From Pseudochelatococcus contaminans (GTDB lineage: Bacteria > Pseudomonadota > Alphaproteobacteria > Rhizobiales > Beijerinckiaceae): 64,000 nucleotides of DNA. This document shows, one piece after another, positions 1 to 8,125 of the stretch (within the stretch, counting starts at the first letter, position 1; every line of letters starts with the position of its first letter). The notes below the pieces were generated by a model, which did no database searches, was not told the origin of the DNA, and saw only the letters and a list, made by a program, of their open reading frames with translations. Position numbers and translations under genes: made by a program. The stretch lies in the NCBI RefSeq assembly GCF_014195635.1, contig NZ_JACICC010000005.1, positions 62,001 to 126,000 of the forward strand, given 5' to 3'.

Positions 1-1433
1 TCCGCACGCCATGGAATATAAACGCGCCAGAATTCGAGCGGGCTGGACGGAGGATGCAATTCCACCAATGCTTCGGGATCGACAGTTGCCATGAAGGCCG
101 GTTCATCGCCAATCAGTTGCGGGGACGCACACGCCACAGTCTCACCTCGGTTCCAGACGGCATCATAGCGCCGCATGTCATCGGCAACGACCGCGTTATG
201 CAGGAACACAAGCGTCGCAACAGCGCCTGTTGCAATACAGACCGCACCGATAAAAACGCGTCGAAACGGCAACTGTCCGATGATGGCGATGATACCCATC
301 AAGGTTGCCACCGCCGGAAGGTACGACATCCGGCTATCGAGATAGCCGCATTTGCTCCAATCCATGCACTCGATCTGGTACTTCGCGCTGATGGCGATGG
401 GAAGACTGACATAGATCGTCAAAAGGAATGCCACAACGGCCACGGCCCACGGCGTGCGGATACGCAGAACAGGCCCGGACAAGTAATAAAGGCAAGCGGC
501 CACGACAATGCCGAAAGCAACTGCAACCCAAACGTCTGGGCCTTCAAGCGGCGGCAATGGCTGGTCGAGAAAACGCAGCGGCGTCCCTTGCTTGATATGC
601 CCGAATGCCGTTCCTAAAAGCCGCCTGATGTGGAGCAGAGAGCCGACCGAATTGCCCTCATAGAGGCTCGGATTGAACCAACGGAAAATGCCGTATGGCA
701 CCAGCACGATAAAAACCGCCAGCCCGTCCGATACAAGATAGCGGCGCGCAAACGCCGAACGGAGTGCAGCTTTCCACCCTGATCCCGCTTCTCTGCCCCA
801 TTGAAACCGCGCGAGATATTCAGCAATCAGCAGCCCTGTTCCAAGAGCTACCACGAATTCGCTGACAAACATGCCGATCATGAATGCTATCTGCGCAAAC
901 AGAATCTGCGCACGCGAAGGTACTTCCCTCTGTCGCTGGCGGATAACGATCAATCGCGCCGCCAGAACAACGATAAACGGAAGAGTATTCTGAAGCGGAT
1001 AGGCATTCGGAGGCATATTTTCGAAAGCCAGTGGATGCAAAGCGACCAGCAGCAGGAAGAGGAAAAGCGTTATATCTTGCCGCAACAGCCGGGATACAAA
1101 AATCGCAAACAACAGCAGCTGGAGAACATACAGCGCGAGAAAAGCGACACGCCACGCGGGATCGCCCACCAGAAACGCCCCAAGAACATTGAGCGGCAGC
1201 ATAAAAATCTGGCCGATGCGTCCCTGGTCGACAGCGACTGATGAGGCGTGATCCCAAACCTTCCAGAACCCTTCGGTACTGGCCATGAAAAACCAGACGT
1301 CGTCCCGTGAAAGCCGATAGCCGAAATAATAAGGCTGGAAAGCGACAATAACGATGGCTGCAACGACGATAAGCACAAGAATACTGTTCAGCGAACGCTG
1401 TTTTTCGCCGGCCGGAGTGTTCATCATAGTCAT
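1..1433 (-). CDS. Multi-pass membrane protein of unknown function, 3' end beyond the window
   Basis: 477 codons are visible from the ATG at 1433 to the window edge, where the frame is still open. A GAGG lies seven bases before the ATG; two more in-frame ATGs follow within nine bases. After a polar N-terminus (MTMMNTPAGEKQRSLNS) comes a hydrophobic helix (ILVLIVVAAIVIVAF), then SRDDVWFF, and then many hydrophobic segments separated by Arg-rich loops, so it is an integral inner-membrane protein. A first helix followed by an Asp-Asp pair is typical of GT-C type glycosyltransferases that use lipid-linked sugars, and of uncharacterised relatives. That is a guess, not a recognised family. It lies 93 bases downstream of ychF on the same strand, beyond a hairpin, so it may be transcribed separately. 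Confidence 0.75.
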   Translation of the reverse strand, partial: MTMMNTPAGEKQRSLNSILVLIVVAAIVIVAFQPYYFGYRLSRDDVWFFMASTEGFWKVWDHASSVAVDQGRIGQIFMLPLNVLGAFLVGDPAWRVAFLALYVLQLLLFAIFVSRLLRQDITLFLFLLLVALHPLAFENMPPNAYPLQNTLPFIVVLAARLIVIRQRQREVPSRAQILFAQIAFMIGMFVSEFVVALGTGLLIAEYLARFQWGREAGSGWKAALRSAFARRYLVSDGLAVFIVLVPYGIFRWFNPSLYEGNSVGSLLHIRRLLGTAFGHIKQGTPLRFLDQPLPPLEGPDVWVAVAFGIVVAACLYYLSGPVLRIRTPWAVAVVAFLLTIYVSLPIAISAKYQIECMDWSKCGYLDSRMSYLPAVATLMGIIAIIGQLPFRRVFIGAVCIATGAVATLVFLHNAVVADDMRRYDAVWNRGETVACASPQLIGDEPAFMATVDPEALVELHPPSSPLEFWRVYIPWRA

Positions 1434-1469
1434 GCTCAATCCTCGACCTCAAGACCATTCAAGATTGAA

Positions 1470-1493
1470 CGGCACGGAAGACATCCCGTGCCG
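1470..1493 (-). terminator. Hairpin after ychF, probable terminator
   Basis: An 8-bp perfect inverted repeat (CGGCACGG / CCGTGCCG, loop of 8) lies 34 bases past the ychF stop. On the minus strand it is followed by a weakly T-rich stretch (TTCAATCTT) rather than a clean T-run, so termination is inferred. Confidence 0.45.
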
Positions 1494-1526
1494 CTGACAG
1501 CGATTGAATGGATTGCAGTGGCGGTA

Positions 1527-2624
1527 TCAGTTCGCGAAGCGGAAATGCAGGACGTCACCGTCGCTGACGACGTAATCCTTGCCTTCCAGACGAAACTTGC
1601 CCGCCTCGCGCGCCCCTGCCTCGCCCTTGAAGGCGACATAGTCATCGTAGGCGACCGTTTCGGAACGGATGAAGCCTTTTTCAAAGTCGGAATGAATGAC
1701 CCCAGCGGCCTGCGGCGCACGCGTGCCGGCGGTAATCGTCCAAGCACGGGCCTCTTTGGGGCCGATGGTGAAATACGTCAGCAATCCCAACAGACTGTAA
1801 CCGGCACGAATGACGCGGTTGAGGCCCGGTTCCTCAAGGCCGATGGCATCGAGATACTCCGTCTGCTCATCTGGCGGCAGCACCGCGATCTCACTTTCGA
1901 TCTTCGCCGACACAACCACAGCCACCGCGCCTTCTGCTTTGGCCCGCTCGAAAACCTTGGCCGAAAAGTCATTGCCGGAATCAGCGGCGCCCTCCTCGAC
2001 ATTGCAGACATAAAGTACTGGCTTCGACGTCAGCAGGCCAAGCTGCGAAAACGCACGTTCCTCTTCCGGCTTCAACTCCACGAGACGCGCCGGCTTGCCA
2101 TCACGCAGCAGCGGCAGCGTGCGGTTGATAAGATCAAGCGTTTCCTTCGCTTCCTTATCCTGCCCGCGTGCGCGCTTTTCCAGCGCGACGACGCGCTTCT
2201 CAAGGCTGTCGAGATCGGCCAGCATCAACTCGGTTTCGATTGTCTCGATATCGTTGATCGGATCGATCCGTCCCTCGACGTGCGTAATATCGCCATCCTC
2301 GAAGCAGCGCACGACATGGGCGATCGCATCCACTTCGCGGATATTGGCGAGAAACTGGTTGCCAAGCCCCTCACCGCGCGAGGCGCCGCGAACAAGACCG
2401 GCAATATCCACAAATGTCAGGCGCGTCGGGATGATCTGCCCCGAACCAGCAATCTTTGCCAACACGTCAAGACGCGAATCCGGCACGGCGACATCACCGA
2501 CATTCGGTTCAATGGTGCAGAACGGATAATTCGCCGCCTGTGCTGCCGCTGTTTGCGTCAGAGCGTTGAAAAGAGTGGACTTGCCAACATTCGGCAGTCC
2601 GACAATGCCGCATTTGAAACCCAT
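1527..2624 (-). CDS. ychF: Ribosome-binding ATPase YchF (Obg-like)
   Basis: A universally conserved P-loop protein of the OBG family that binds ribosomes and hydrolyses ATP. The 365-residue length is normal. Visible motifs are the Walker A GLPNVGKST (residues 9-17), the G3 motif DIAGLV (about 73) and NVEE in place of the GTP-specific NKxD, which is the family hallmark for ATP over GTP. The C-terminal part (about 280-365, with VIHSDFEKGFIRSETV) is the TGS domain. The ATG at 2624 follows GAGG by four bases; an in-frame TTG twelve bases upstream is a less likely start. The gene follows pth on the same strand, as in many Hyphomicrobiales. Confidence 0.96.
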   Translation of the reverse strand: MGFKCGIVGLPNVGKSTLFNALTQTAAAQAANYPFCTIEPNVGDVAVPDSRLDVLAKIAGSGQIIPTRLTFVDIAGLVRGASRGEGLGNQFLANIREVDAIAHVVRCFEDGDITHVEGRIDPINDIETIETELMLADLDSLEKRVVALEKRARGQDKEAKETLDLINRTLPLLRDGKPARLVELKPEEERAFSQLGLLTSKPVLYVCNVEEGAADSGNDFSAKVFERAKAEGAVAVVVSAKIESEIAVLPPDEQTEYLDAIGLEEPGLNRVIRAGYSLLGLLTYFTIGPKEARAWTITAGTRAPQAAGVIHSDFEKGFIRSETVAYDDYVAFKGEAGAREAGKFRLEGKDYVVSDGDVLHFRFAN

Positions 2625-2744
2625 ATTGCCTCGCAAGCGGCGCGATCCGAACGCCGCATCCCCTGATAGCCAAGCTCCCGCAAGGAGCAGATGATGCCGG
2701 GCGCATGCTTGCCCCAGAGCACAACCGGCGTCAACCGGCCACGA

Positions 2745-3383
2745 TCAGTCTGGCCGCTTGCCTCCAGCCGAAGCGCCGGGAACAGACTCGGCCGCGCGCG
2801 CGTCAGTCCACCCTCTGGCCTCCATGCCAAGATGAACCTTGTTCTGAAATGATGCATCCTCGCCGCGGGCAAGTAACGGCGCGTTATCGGCGCCAAGACG
2901 AACAAGGTCGTCGACCCACTCCATCTCGGCCTTCGAAAAGTCGCCCAGAACATAGCCATGCACGCGGGCTTTGTCGCCCGGATGACCAATGCCGAGCCGC
3001 ACACGGCGATAATCATTGCCGAGATGCGCGGTGATCGACCGCAGGCCGTTGTGACCGGCATTACCCCCGCCCGTCTTGATGCGCAGCTTACCGGGCGCAA
3101 GATCAAGCTCGTCATGAAGGACAGCGATATCAGCCAGCGGTATCTTGTAAAACTGCACCGCTTCGGCCACCGAGCGGCCGGATTCATTCATATAGGTCTG
3201 GGGCAACAGCAGCAGCACGCGTTCGTTGCCGATCATTGCCTCAGTGGCGAGCGCCTGAAACCGCTTGCGCCATGGCGCTGCACCATGAGCACGCGCGATG
3301 GCTTCAATCGCCATGAAGCCGATGTTGTGACGGTTCCGCGCATAACGATCACCCGGATTTCCCAGTCCGACAATGAGCTTCAT
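2745..3383 (-). CDS. pth: Peptidyl-tRNA hydrolase
   Basis: Cleaves the ester bond of peptidyl-tRNAs released from stalled ribosomes. 212 residues starting at [11 protein letters not shown]. The start of this motif is invariant in the family, so the in-frame upstream extension is rejected. Visible signatures are GLGNPG (residues 6-11), the catalytic His of RHNIGF (about 19), the DELDLAPGK segment with the catalytic Asp, and [12 protein letters not shown]. The last ~25 residues are a variable Gly/Ala/Arg tail. It sits between rplY (63 bases upstream) and ychF, forming a translation-related rplY-pth-ychF cluster. Confidence 0.96.
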   Translation of the reverse strand: MKLIVGLGNPGDRYARNRHNIGFMAIEAIARAHGAAPWRKRFQALATEAMIGNERVLLLLPQTYMNESGRSVAEAVQFYKIPLADIAVLHDELDLAPGKLRIKTGGGNAGHNGLRSITAHLGNDYRRVRLGIGHPGDKARVHGYVLGDFSKAEMEWVDDLVRLGADNAPLLARGEDASFQNKVHLGMEARGWTDARAAESVPGASAGGKRPD

Positions 3384-3446
3384 CGCACCCGCCGTTTCTC
3401 GTGCAAAAACCGGAGCGGCCCAGCATGTGGCCGCTCCGGTCAATCA

Positions 3447-4052
3447 TCATGCCTCAGCAGGCGCTTCTTCGGTCTCTTCAGAAGCAGCCGGCGGCACAAT
3501 CGTCACGACAGCTTCGCTCTCGTCGACGCCGGGAGCGAACTCGATTCCGGCGGGCAACGCGATAGCAGTGAAGTGAATCGAATCGCCGATTTCCAGTTTG
3601 CTGACGTCGATCTCGATCGAGCCCGGGATCTTCTCCGGCTCAACCAGAATGGCGACCTTATGGTGAACGATGTTCAGCGTGCCACCGTTCTTGACACCGG
3701 GAGCGTCTTCGTCGCCAACGACGTGCAGCGGCACTTCGACTTCGATCTTCGCACCCTTCGCGACGCGCAGGAAGTCCACGTGCAGCGGGAAATCCTTCAC
3801 CTTGTCGAGCTGGTAGTCACGCGGAATGACGCGCGTCTTCTTGCCCTCGACCTCGATCTCGAAAAGCGTGCTGAGGAAGCCTCCGGCGTAGATCAGACGC
3901 TTCGTTTCATTGAAATCGAGCGAAATCGGCTGGGCAGGAGCACCGAGACCGTAGATGACGGCGGGCACGCGGCCCTGACGGCGGATTGCACGGGCGGCCC
4001 CCTTGCCAACTCCCTCGCGCGCCGTAGCATTGAGCTGTTTTGCAGCGGACAT
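3447..4052 (-). CDS. rplY: 50S ribosomal protein L25/general stress protein Ctc
   Basis: Binds 5S rRNA in the large subunit. This is the long (Ctc-type) form: an N-terminal L25 domain (about residues 5-95, with GKGAARAIRRQGRVPAVIYG) followed by the C-terminal beta domain and an acidic Glu/Ala tail (EETEEAPAEA). The 201-residue length fits alphaproteobacterial homologues. The ATG at 4052 follows GAGG by nine bases. The open frame continues 51 codons upstream, but the family begins at MSAAKQLNATAR. A long 5' leader with a hairpin and a promoter-like pair are annotated separately. Confidence 0.95.
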   Translation of the reverse strand: MSAAKQLNATAREGVGKGAARAIRRQGRVPAVIYGLGAPAQPISLDFNETKRLIYAGGFLSTLFEIEVEGKKTRVIPRDYQLDKVKDFPLHVDFLRVAKGAKIEVEVPLHVVGDEDAPGVKNGGTLNIVHHKVAILVEPEKIPGSIEIDVSKLEIGDSIHFTAIALPAGIEFAPGVDESEAVVTIVPPAASEETEEAPAEA

Positions 4053-4076
4053 GTCTAATAACCTCAAAAATCCAGC

Positions 4077-4109
4077 GCGCTCCTGAGTCGATAAACTCCG
4101 CAGGAGCGC
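4077..4109 (-). promoter_or_regulatory. Stem-loop in the rplY leader
   Basis: A 9-bp perfect inverted repeat (GCGCTCCTG / CAGGAGCGC, loop 15) ends about 24 bases before the rplY start codon, just ahead of its Shine-Dalgarno sequence. The position suits translational control by a ribosomal protein, but that is inference. Confidence 0.45.
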
Positions 4110-4219
4110 GATACAATGACGAATACCGAAATACAAACAGCCGCGCACGATGCACGGCCGCAACCTTTCGGTCCATGAATACGCCCGTGCCTCCAAGGGT
4201 GTCACGCGGACGATGGGGC

Positions 4220-4247
4220 TTTATAAAACGTCCGCCGGAAAATACAA
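4220..4247 (-). promoter_or_regulatory. Candidate rplY promoter
   Basis: Read on the minus strand, TTGTAT and TATAAA are separated by 16 bases. Transcription from here would give a leader of about 160 bases before the rplY ATG. Sequence match only. Confidence 0.4.
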
Positions 4248-4300
4248 CAGCATTGTCCGTTCAAAAGCGGGCAAACCAGATGCGCAGATGGGATAACACT

Positions 4301-4915
4301 TCAATCCCGGGATGCGATATCGGACATCTCACCCTCAGGCGTCAACGGGAGCCGGCGCATCATGAAGCACGCATCATTATCATCATAACTTTGTAGCGCC
4401 AAAGAGAGGCCCCGGCTTTCGATGACCTCGAAGCCCTGACGCAACCAGAAAGGCCGCGACGCATTCACCGACACCAGTGACAAATCGGCAAGGCCGATGG
4501 CTTCCGCATGTGCGACGAGATAGCTGACGGCAAGCGCTCCAGCGCCACTGCCTCGCGCCACGGGCATCAAGGCAAGATCGTGAATATAGAAAGTTGCTGG
4601 GCTTGTCGGCATGGCCACCAGCAGGCTGTCCAGTTTGGGGGGGCGCATCGGATGCCATGGATGGCTGATGACATAGCCTGCCATCTGTCCATCAGCCTCC
4701 AGCACCCGACATCCGGGTGCATAGAGCCTTAGCCTCTCGGTAAAAACCTCGATCCGCTCCGGAAAACCCGGATGCACCTGCTCGCCGATGGCGTGTACCG
4801 TTTCCAGATCATCCCGCTCCATTGCGCGCCAGACGAACTGCTTGCGGGTCGGGGCGAAGGCTCCGGCCTCCTGTCCACCTGCCTCGTTATCCGCCACGCT
4901 CTCGGAAGACGTCAT
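4301..4915 (-). CDS. GNAT family N-acetyltransferase
   Basis: 204 residues. The first ~28 are a polar lead (MTSSESVADNEAGGQEAG...), then a GNAT fold begins at FVWRAMERDDLETVHAIGEQ. YIHDLALMPVARGSGAGALAVSYL (described in pieces: beta-4 strand YIHDLALMP, then RGSGAGA) matches the acetyl-CoA pyrophosphate loop R/QxxGxG/A, and LSLVSVNASRPFWLRQGFEV matches the C-terminal GNAT segment with the usual Asn and FWLRQGF. The acceptor substrate cannot be deduced. It is 24 bases upstream of def's stop on the same strand order (def first), so the two may be cotranscribed. The start is supported only by a weak GTGGGAT. Confidence 0.85.
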   Translation of the reverse strand: MTSSESVADNEAGGQEAGAFAPTRKQFVWRAMERDDLETVHAIGEQVHPGFPERIEVFTERLRLYAPGCRVLEADGQMAGYVISHPWHPMRPPKLDSLLVAMPTSPATFYIHDLALMPVARGSGAGALAVSYLVAHAEAIGLADLSLVSVNASRPFWLRQGFEVIESRGLSLALQSYDDNDACFMMRRLPLTPEGEMSDIASRD

Positions 4916-4939
4916 ATCCCACTTATACTCCGGTTTGAA

Positions 4940-5506
4940 TCATAGCTCGTCGTGCCGCTCGTCCGCGTCGGCCTTCAGATCATTTGCGCCACGACCGGCG
5001 GATTTTGCGGCCTTGGCAAACCTGCGGTTAACCCTGTCGCGCTTGAGCCTCGACAGGTGATCGATGAACAGCACGCCATTCAGATGATCAATCTCGTGCT
5101 GCAGGCACGTAGCAAGCAGGCCGTCGGCATCTATTTCCTGCGCGGCCCCTTCCAGATTCGTAAATCTGACGCGGATTCGCGCCGGGCGCTCCACTTCCTC
5201 GTAATACTCGGGGATGGACAGACAGCCCTCCTGATGGATACGAAATTCGTCATCCGACGCCCAGAGGATCTCCGGATTGATAACGACAAGCGGCTGCTGG
5301 CCATCTTCGCGGCTGCCGATATCCACAACAAGCAGACGTTTCGCCACGCCGACCTGAATCGCCGCCAACCCGATGCCGGGTGCGTCGTACATGGTCTCGA
5401 ACATGTCGTCCACGAGCTTGCGGACATCGTCAGTGATCGCCTCGACAGGCTCGGAAACGAGTTTCAGGCGGGAATCGGGAATAACAAGGATGGGAAGGAT
5501 CGTCAT
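4940..5506 (-). CDS. def: Peptide deformylase
   Basis: Removes the N-formyl group from nascent proteins. All three metal-site motifs are intact: GIGLAAIQ (residues 44-51), EGCLSIP (93-99, Cys95 ligand) and QHEIDH (136-141, His137 and His141 ligands, Glu138 catalytic). The length of 188 residues is normal, with a Lys/Arg/Asp-rich C-terminus. GAGG lies ten bases before the ATG. The fmt gene that often follows def is not here; instead a GNAT gene follows, and rmuC is divergent. The 103-base gap to rmuC must hold both promoters. Confidence 0.96.
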   Translation of the reverse strand: MTILPILVIPDSRLKLVSEPVEAITDDVRKLVDDMFETMYDAPGIGLAAIQVGVAKRLLVVDIGSREDGQQPLVVINPEILWASDDEFRIHQEGCLSIPEYYEEVERPARIRVRFTNLEGAAQEIDADGLLATCLQHEIDHLNGVLFIDHLSRLKRDRVNRRFAKAAKSAGRGANDLKADADERHDEL

Positions 5507-5562
5507 GCTGGCTTTACCTCGGAGTCACGCCACTTAATCAATCTCGCGCCGCAGGTCAATAT

Positions 5563-5577
5563 GTTCTTTTTTTGTTC
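5563..5577. promoter_or_regulatory. LexA (SOS) box upstream of rmuC
   Basis: An exact GTTC-N7-GTTC direct repeat, with spacer TTTTTTT, lies 33 bases before the rmuC ATG. GTTC-N7-GTTC is the established alphaproteobacterial LexA operator. It could also touch the divergent def promoter. Confidence 0.65.
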
Positions 5578-5609
5578 GACGGATGAACCGAATCGGCTAG
5601 TGTGCCGTC

Positions 5610-6707
5610 ATGAATGACAGCATTGTGCTTTTTGGCCAAACGCTGCCACCGGGGCATCTTATTGCGGCCGCCGGTGCGGCTGTTTTCGCGCTTCTCGCCG
5701 CCCTTCTCTGGCAGGTGGGCGCGCTGTCGCGCCGGCGCCGGGACGAAGCGCAGGAACTGGACGCCCGCCTTATGGAAATGCAGGCCCTTCAGGCGCAGCT
5801 CACGGGGCGGATGCAGACTGTCGCCGAGATTTTCGGCACGCGGCAGAACGATCTCGCGCGTTTTGTAGCTGAGCGTGTGGAGGGTTTGCAACAACGGGTC
5901 GGGCAAAACCTCGATGCCTCGACCCAGCGAACGGCGGTGCATCTGGCCAGTCTCAATGAGCGACTGGCCGTCATCGACGCGGCGCAAAAGAATCTTGGAG
6001 AGCTGACGGGACAGGTGGCCGGTCTTCGCGATGTGTTGGCCAATAAGCAGGCGCGCGGGGCTTTCGGACAGGGCCGGATGGAAGCCATCATCCGCGACGG
6101 CCTGCCATCCAGCGCGTATCAGTTCCAGCCCACGTTATCCACCGGCAAACGTCCCGACTGCGTTGTCCACCTGCCGGGCGACACTCCCCTCGTCATCGAC
6201 GCCAAATTCCCGCTGGAAGGCATGACGGCTTTCCGGGATGCGAGAGACGCGGAATCACGCAAGCGGGCGGCACAGCGTGTTCGCATTGATATCGGACAGC
6301 ACATCCGCGACATTTCCGAAAAATATTTGATACCGGGCGAGACGCAGGATATCGCGCTGCTGTTTGTGCCCTCCGAATCCATCTACGCTGATTTGCATGC
6401 CGCATTTGAAGATGTCGTGCAGCGGGCGCATCGGGCGCGTGTCGTCATCGTATCGCCCTCGTTGCTGGCGCTCGCCATCCAGCTCGTGCAGTCGCTGGTG
6501 CGTGATGCGCGCATGCGGGAAGAGGCGCGCGTCATACAGGTGGAAGTGCGCCGCCTCCTTGATGACATCGGCCGGTTGCGCGACCGTGTGGACAAACTCG
6601 ATACCCACTTCCGGCAAGCACAGGAGGATGTTGGACATATCCGCATTTCAGCGGAAAAAGTCACACGACGGGGAGAAGCCATCGCATCCCTTGAATTCGA
6701 CGATTAA
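5610..6707 (+). CDS. rmuC: DNA recombination protein RmuC
   Basis: RmuC-family protein (DUF195), implicated in limiting DNA rearrangement at inverted repeats and carrying a PD-(D/E)xK-like nuclease core. 365 residues: an N-terminal membrane anchor (about 17-36, LIAAAGAAVFALLAALLWQV), a long coiled-coil (about 40-125), and the conserved core with the segments QGRMEAIIRDGLP, FQPTLSTGKRPDCVVHLPG, VIDAKFPLEGM and FVPSESIYADLH. VIDAKFPLE supplies the Asp and Lys of the nuclease-like site. Upstream is an exact LexA box, consistent with SOS control. The Shine-Dalgarno is weak. Confidence 0.93.
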   Translation: MNDSIVLFGQTLPPGHLIAAAGAAVFALLAALLWQVGALSRRRRDEAQELDARLMEMQALQAQLTGRMQTVAEIFGTRQNDLARFVAERVEGLQQRVGQNLDASTQRTAVHLASLNERLAVIDAAQKNLGELTGQVAGLRDVLANKQARGAFGQGRMEAIIRDGLPSSAYQFQPTLSTGKRPDCVVHLPGDTPLVIDAKFPLEGMTAFRDARDAESRKRAAQRVRIDIGQHIRDISEKYLIPGETQDIALLFVPSESIYADLHAAFEDVVQRAHRARVVIVSPSLLALAIQLVQSLVRDARMREEARVIQVEVRRLLDDIGRLRDRVDKLDTHFRQAQEDVGHIRISAEKVTRRGEAIASLEFDD

Positions 6708-6874
6708 ATGCGCATTGAAATCCGAAAATCGTAGAAGAAAATTGATCTGGCAAGATACATAAATTCTGATTCCAATCTGGAACCAAAACATGACGTATGA
6801 TTTTGGTATGTATATGCTAATCTAAAATGGACATTCTCACTTTCATACAACAGATAATGACCCGCCCAGAAAAT

Positions 6875-6905
6875 TTGAAAGCAAATTGTCTGGAATTCAT
6901 ATAAC
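6875..6905 (+). promoter_or_regulatory. Possible promoter for the DUF805-to-RDD operon
   Basis: In the AT-rich 227-base gap after rmuC, TTGAAA and TATAAC are separated by 19 bases, slightly too long for a good sigma-70 site, ending about 30 bases before the DUF805 ATG. No terminator for rmuC is evident in the gap. Confidence 0.25.
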
Positions 6906-6934
6906 CCCGACTTTAGACATAGACGGAGTGGAAA

Positions 6935-7384
6935 ATGGGATTCACTGAGGCAATTAGAACTGTTCTGACAAAGAAATACGCGACCTTTTCCGGCCGCGCA
7001 TCACGTTCCGAGTATTGGTGGTTTCAACTTTTCTACTGGCTGGTGCTCGTCGCGGTTTCACTTTTTGCCGGTTTGCTGCTGGCGCTGTTTTCCAGCGACA
7101 ATGACGAACTGTCGGCCGTGCATATCTCGATCGGACTTCCGATCGGTATTATCTTCCTGGCCCTGATTGTTCCTTTGATCGCTCTTCAGGTCCGTCGCTT
7201 TCATGATCGCAATATCTCCGGCTGGTGGTATCTGGCGCTGGCCGTGCTCAGTCTCATTCCGTATATCGGCGCTGTCGTCGGCATCGCAATTCTCGTTATT
7301 TCGGTGATGCGCGGCACCGATGGCGCGAACAAGTTCGGCCCCGATCCGCTACGCCCAGAGGCAACGGCAGACGTTTTTGCCTGA
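6935..7384 (+). CDS. DUF805 membrane protein
   Basis: A small four-helix inner-membrane protein of the DUF805 family; its biochemical role is unknown. 149 residues with the family signatures FSGRASRSEYWWF near residue 20, RRFHDRNISGWWYL after the second helix pair, and DGANKFGPDPL near the C-terminus. GGAG lies seven bases before the ATG. It is three bases upstream of the DUF4129 gene, so it is the first gene of a seven-gene plus-strand operon that ends with an RDD protein. DUF805 and RDD proteins are both small four-helix membrane proteins, and having both in one operon suggests an envelope function. Confidence 0.88.
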   Translation: MGFTEAIRTVLTKKYATFSGRASRSEYWWFQLFYWLVLVAVSLFAGLLLALFSSDNDELSAVHISIGLPIGIIFLALIVPLIALQVRRFHDRNISGWWYLALAVLSLIPYIGAVVGIAILVISVMRGTDGANKFGPDPLRPEATADVFA

Positions 7385-7387
7385 GCA

Positions 7388-8125
7388 ATGATCATCCGCC
7401 TCGCCTGCGTGCTGGTGCTGAGTCTGTTTTTGGCTGTAACGCCACAACTCCTGTCAGCACTGGCACAGAATGTCGGCCCTGTTGCCAATGAAGCTGCTCT
7501 TCAACTCGGGAGCGCAACAAACGCCGAATATACCACTCAATGCCGGCGGGAGGGGCTGAGTTGTTCGCTCGTTTATGCCGAGAGCTCATCGGAGCGGGCG
7601 AAGATAACCGACACGCCGCAGATTATTCCGAACGAGCCCGTCATTAGCGGGCCGCTTGCGATTATCGTGGTGGTCCTGGCTTTGGTGGCAATCATCGGTT
7701 TATGGCTGCGTTTTGGCGGCGGCGGTGTTCTGCTGTCTTCCGCACCGCGCGTGATGAAACGGCCGCAGGGAGAGGCTCCGGAAAGTTGGCGCACGTCACT
7801 GCAAGAAGAAGATGAGAAGCCGGAGCAATTTCTGCGGCGGATAGCCGTCATGGAAGATCGACGGCAAGCGCTTATTCAGTTGCTGCGGCGTTGCCTTCTT
7901 CATGCAGCCGACATGACTGGAACACGGCTTTTTCGCGCGGATACCGAACGCACCGTCATGGGCCGGTTGCCCGCTGACATGCCGGGAAGAAACGGTCTCG
8001 AAACGCTGCTGCGCGACACGCAACTTGTTCATTATGGCGGGCGCGTGCCAGGCGAAAGCCAGTTCGCGGCGCTGCTCGCAACTGCGCAAGACCTGCTCCT
8101 GAACGGGGGACGTGCCGATGCATAG
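7388..8125 (+). CDS. DUF4129-type membrane protein
   Basis: 245 residues. It has a signal-like N-terminus (LACVLVLSLFLAVTPQLLSALAQ), a periplasmic segment of ~65 residues with two Cys (QCRREGLSC), one transmembrane helix (about 89-110, PLAIIVVVLALVAIIGLWLRF) and a cytoplasmic domain of ~130 residues. That domain ends with RADTERTVMGRLP and LVHYGGR, which match the DUF4129 helical domain that commonly precedes DUF4350/MoxR/DUF58 genes. The two extracytoplasmic Cys may form a disulfide. The stop overlaps the next start by eight bases, showing tight translational coupling. Function is unknown. Confidence 0.75.
   Translation: MIIRLACVLVLSLFLAVTPQLLSALAQNVGPVANEAALQLGSATNAEYTTQCRREGLSCSLVYAESSSERAKITDTPQIIPNEPVISGPLAIIVVVLALVAIIGLWLRFGGGGVLLSSAPRVMKRPQGEAPESWRTSLQEEDEKPEQFLRRIAVMEDRRQALIQLLRRCLLHAADMTGTRLFRADTERTVMGRLPADMPGRNGLETLLRDTQLVHYGGRVPGESQFAALLATAQDLLLNGGRADA

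Noticed and set aside
1488-2666. Long plus-strand open frame opposite ychF
   Set aside because: It mirrors a well-supported conserved gene; its translation has no recognisable motif and is a by-product of GC-rich codon use.
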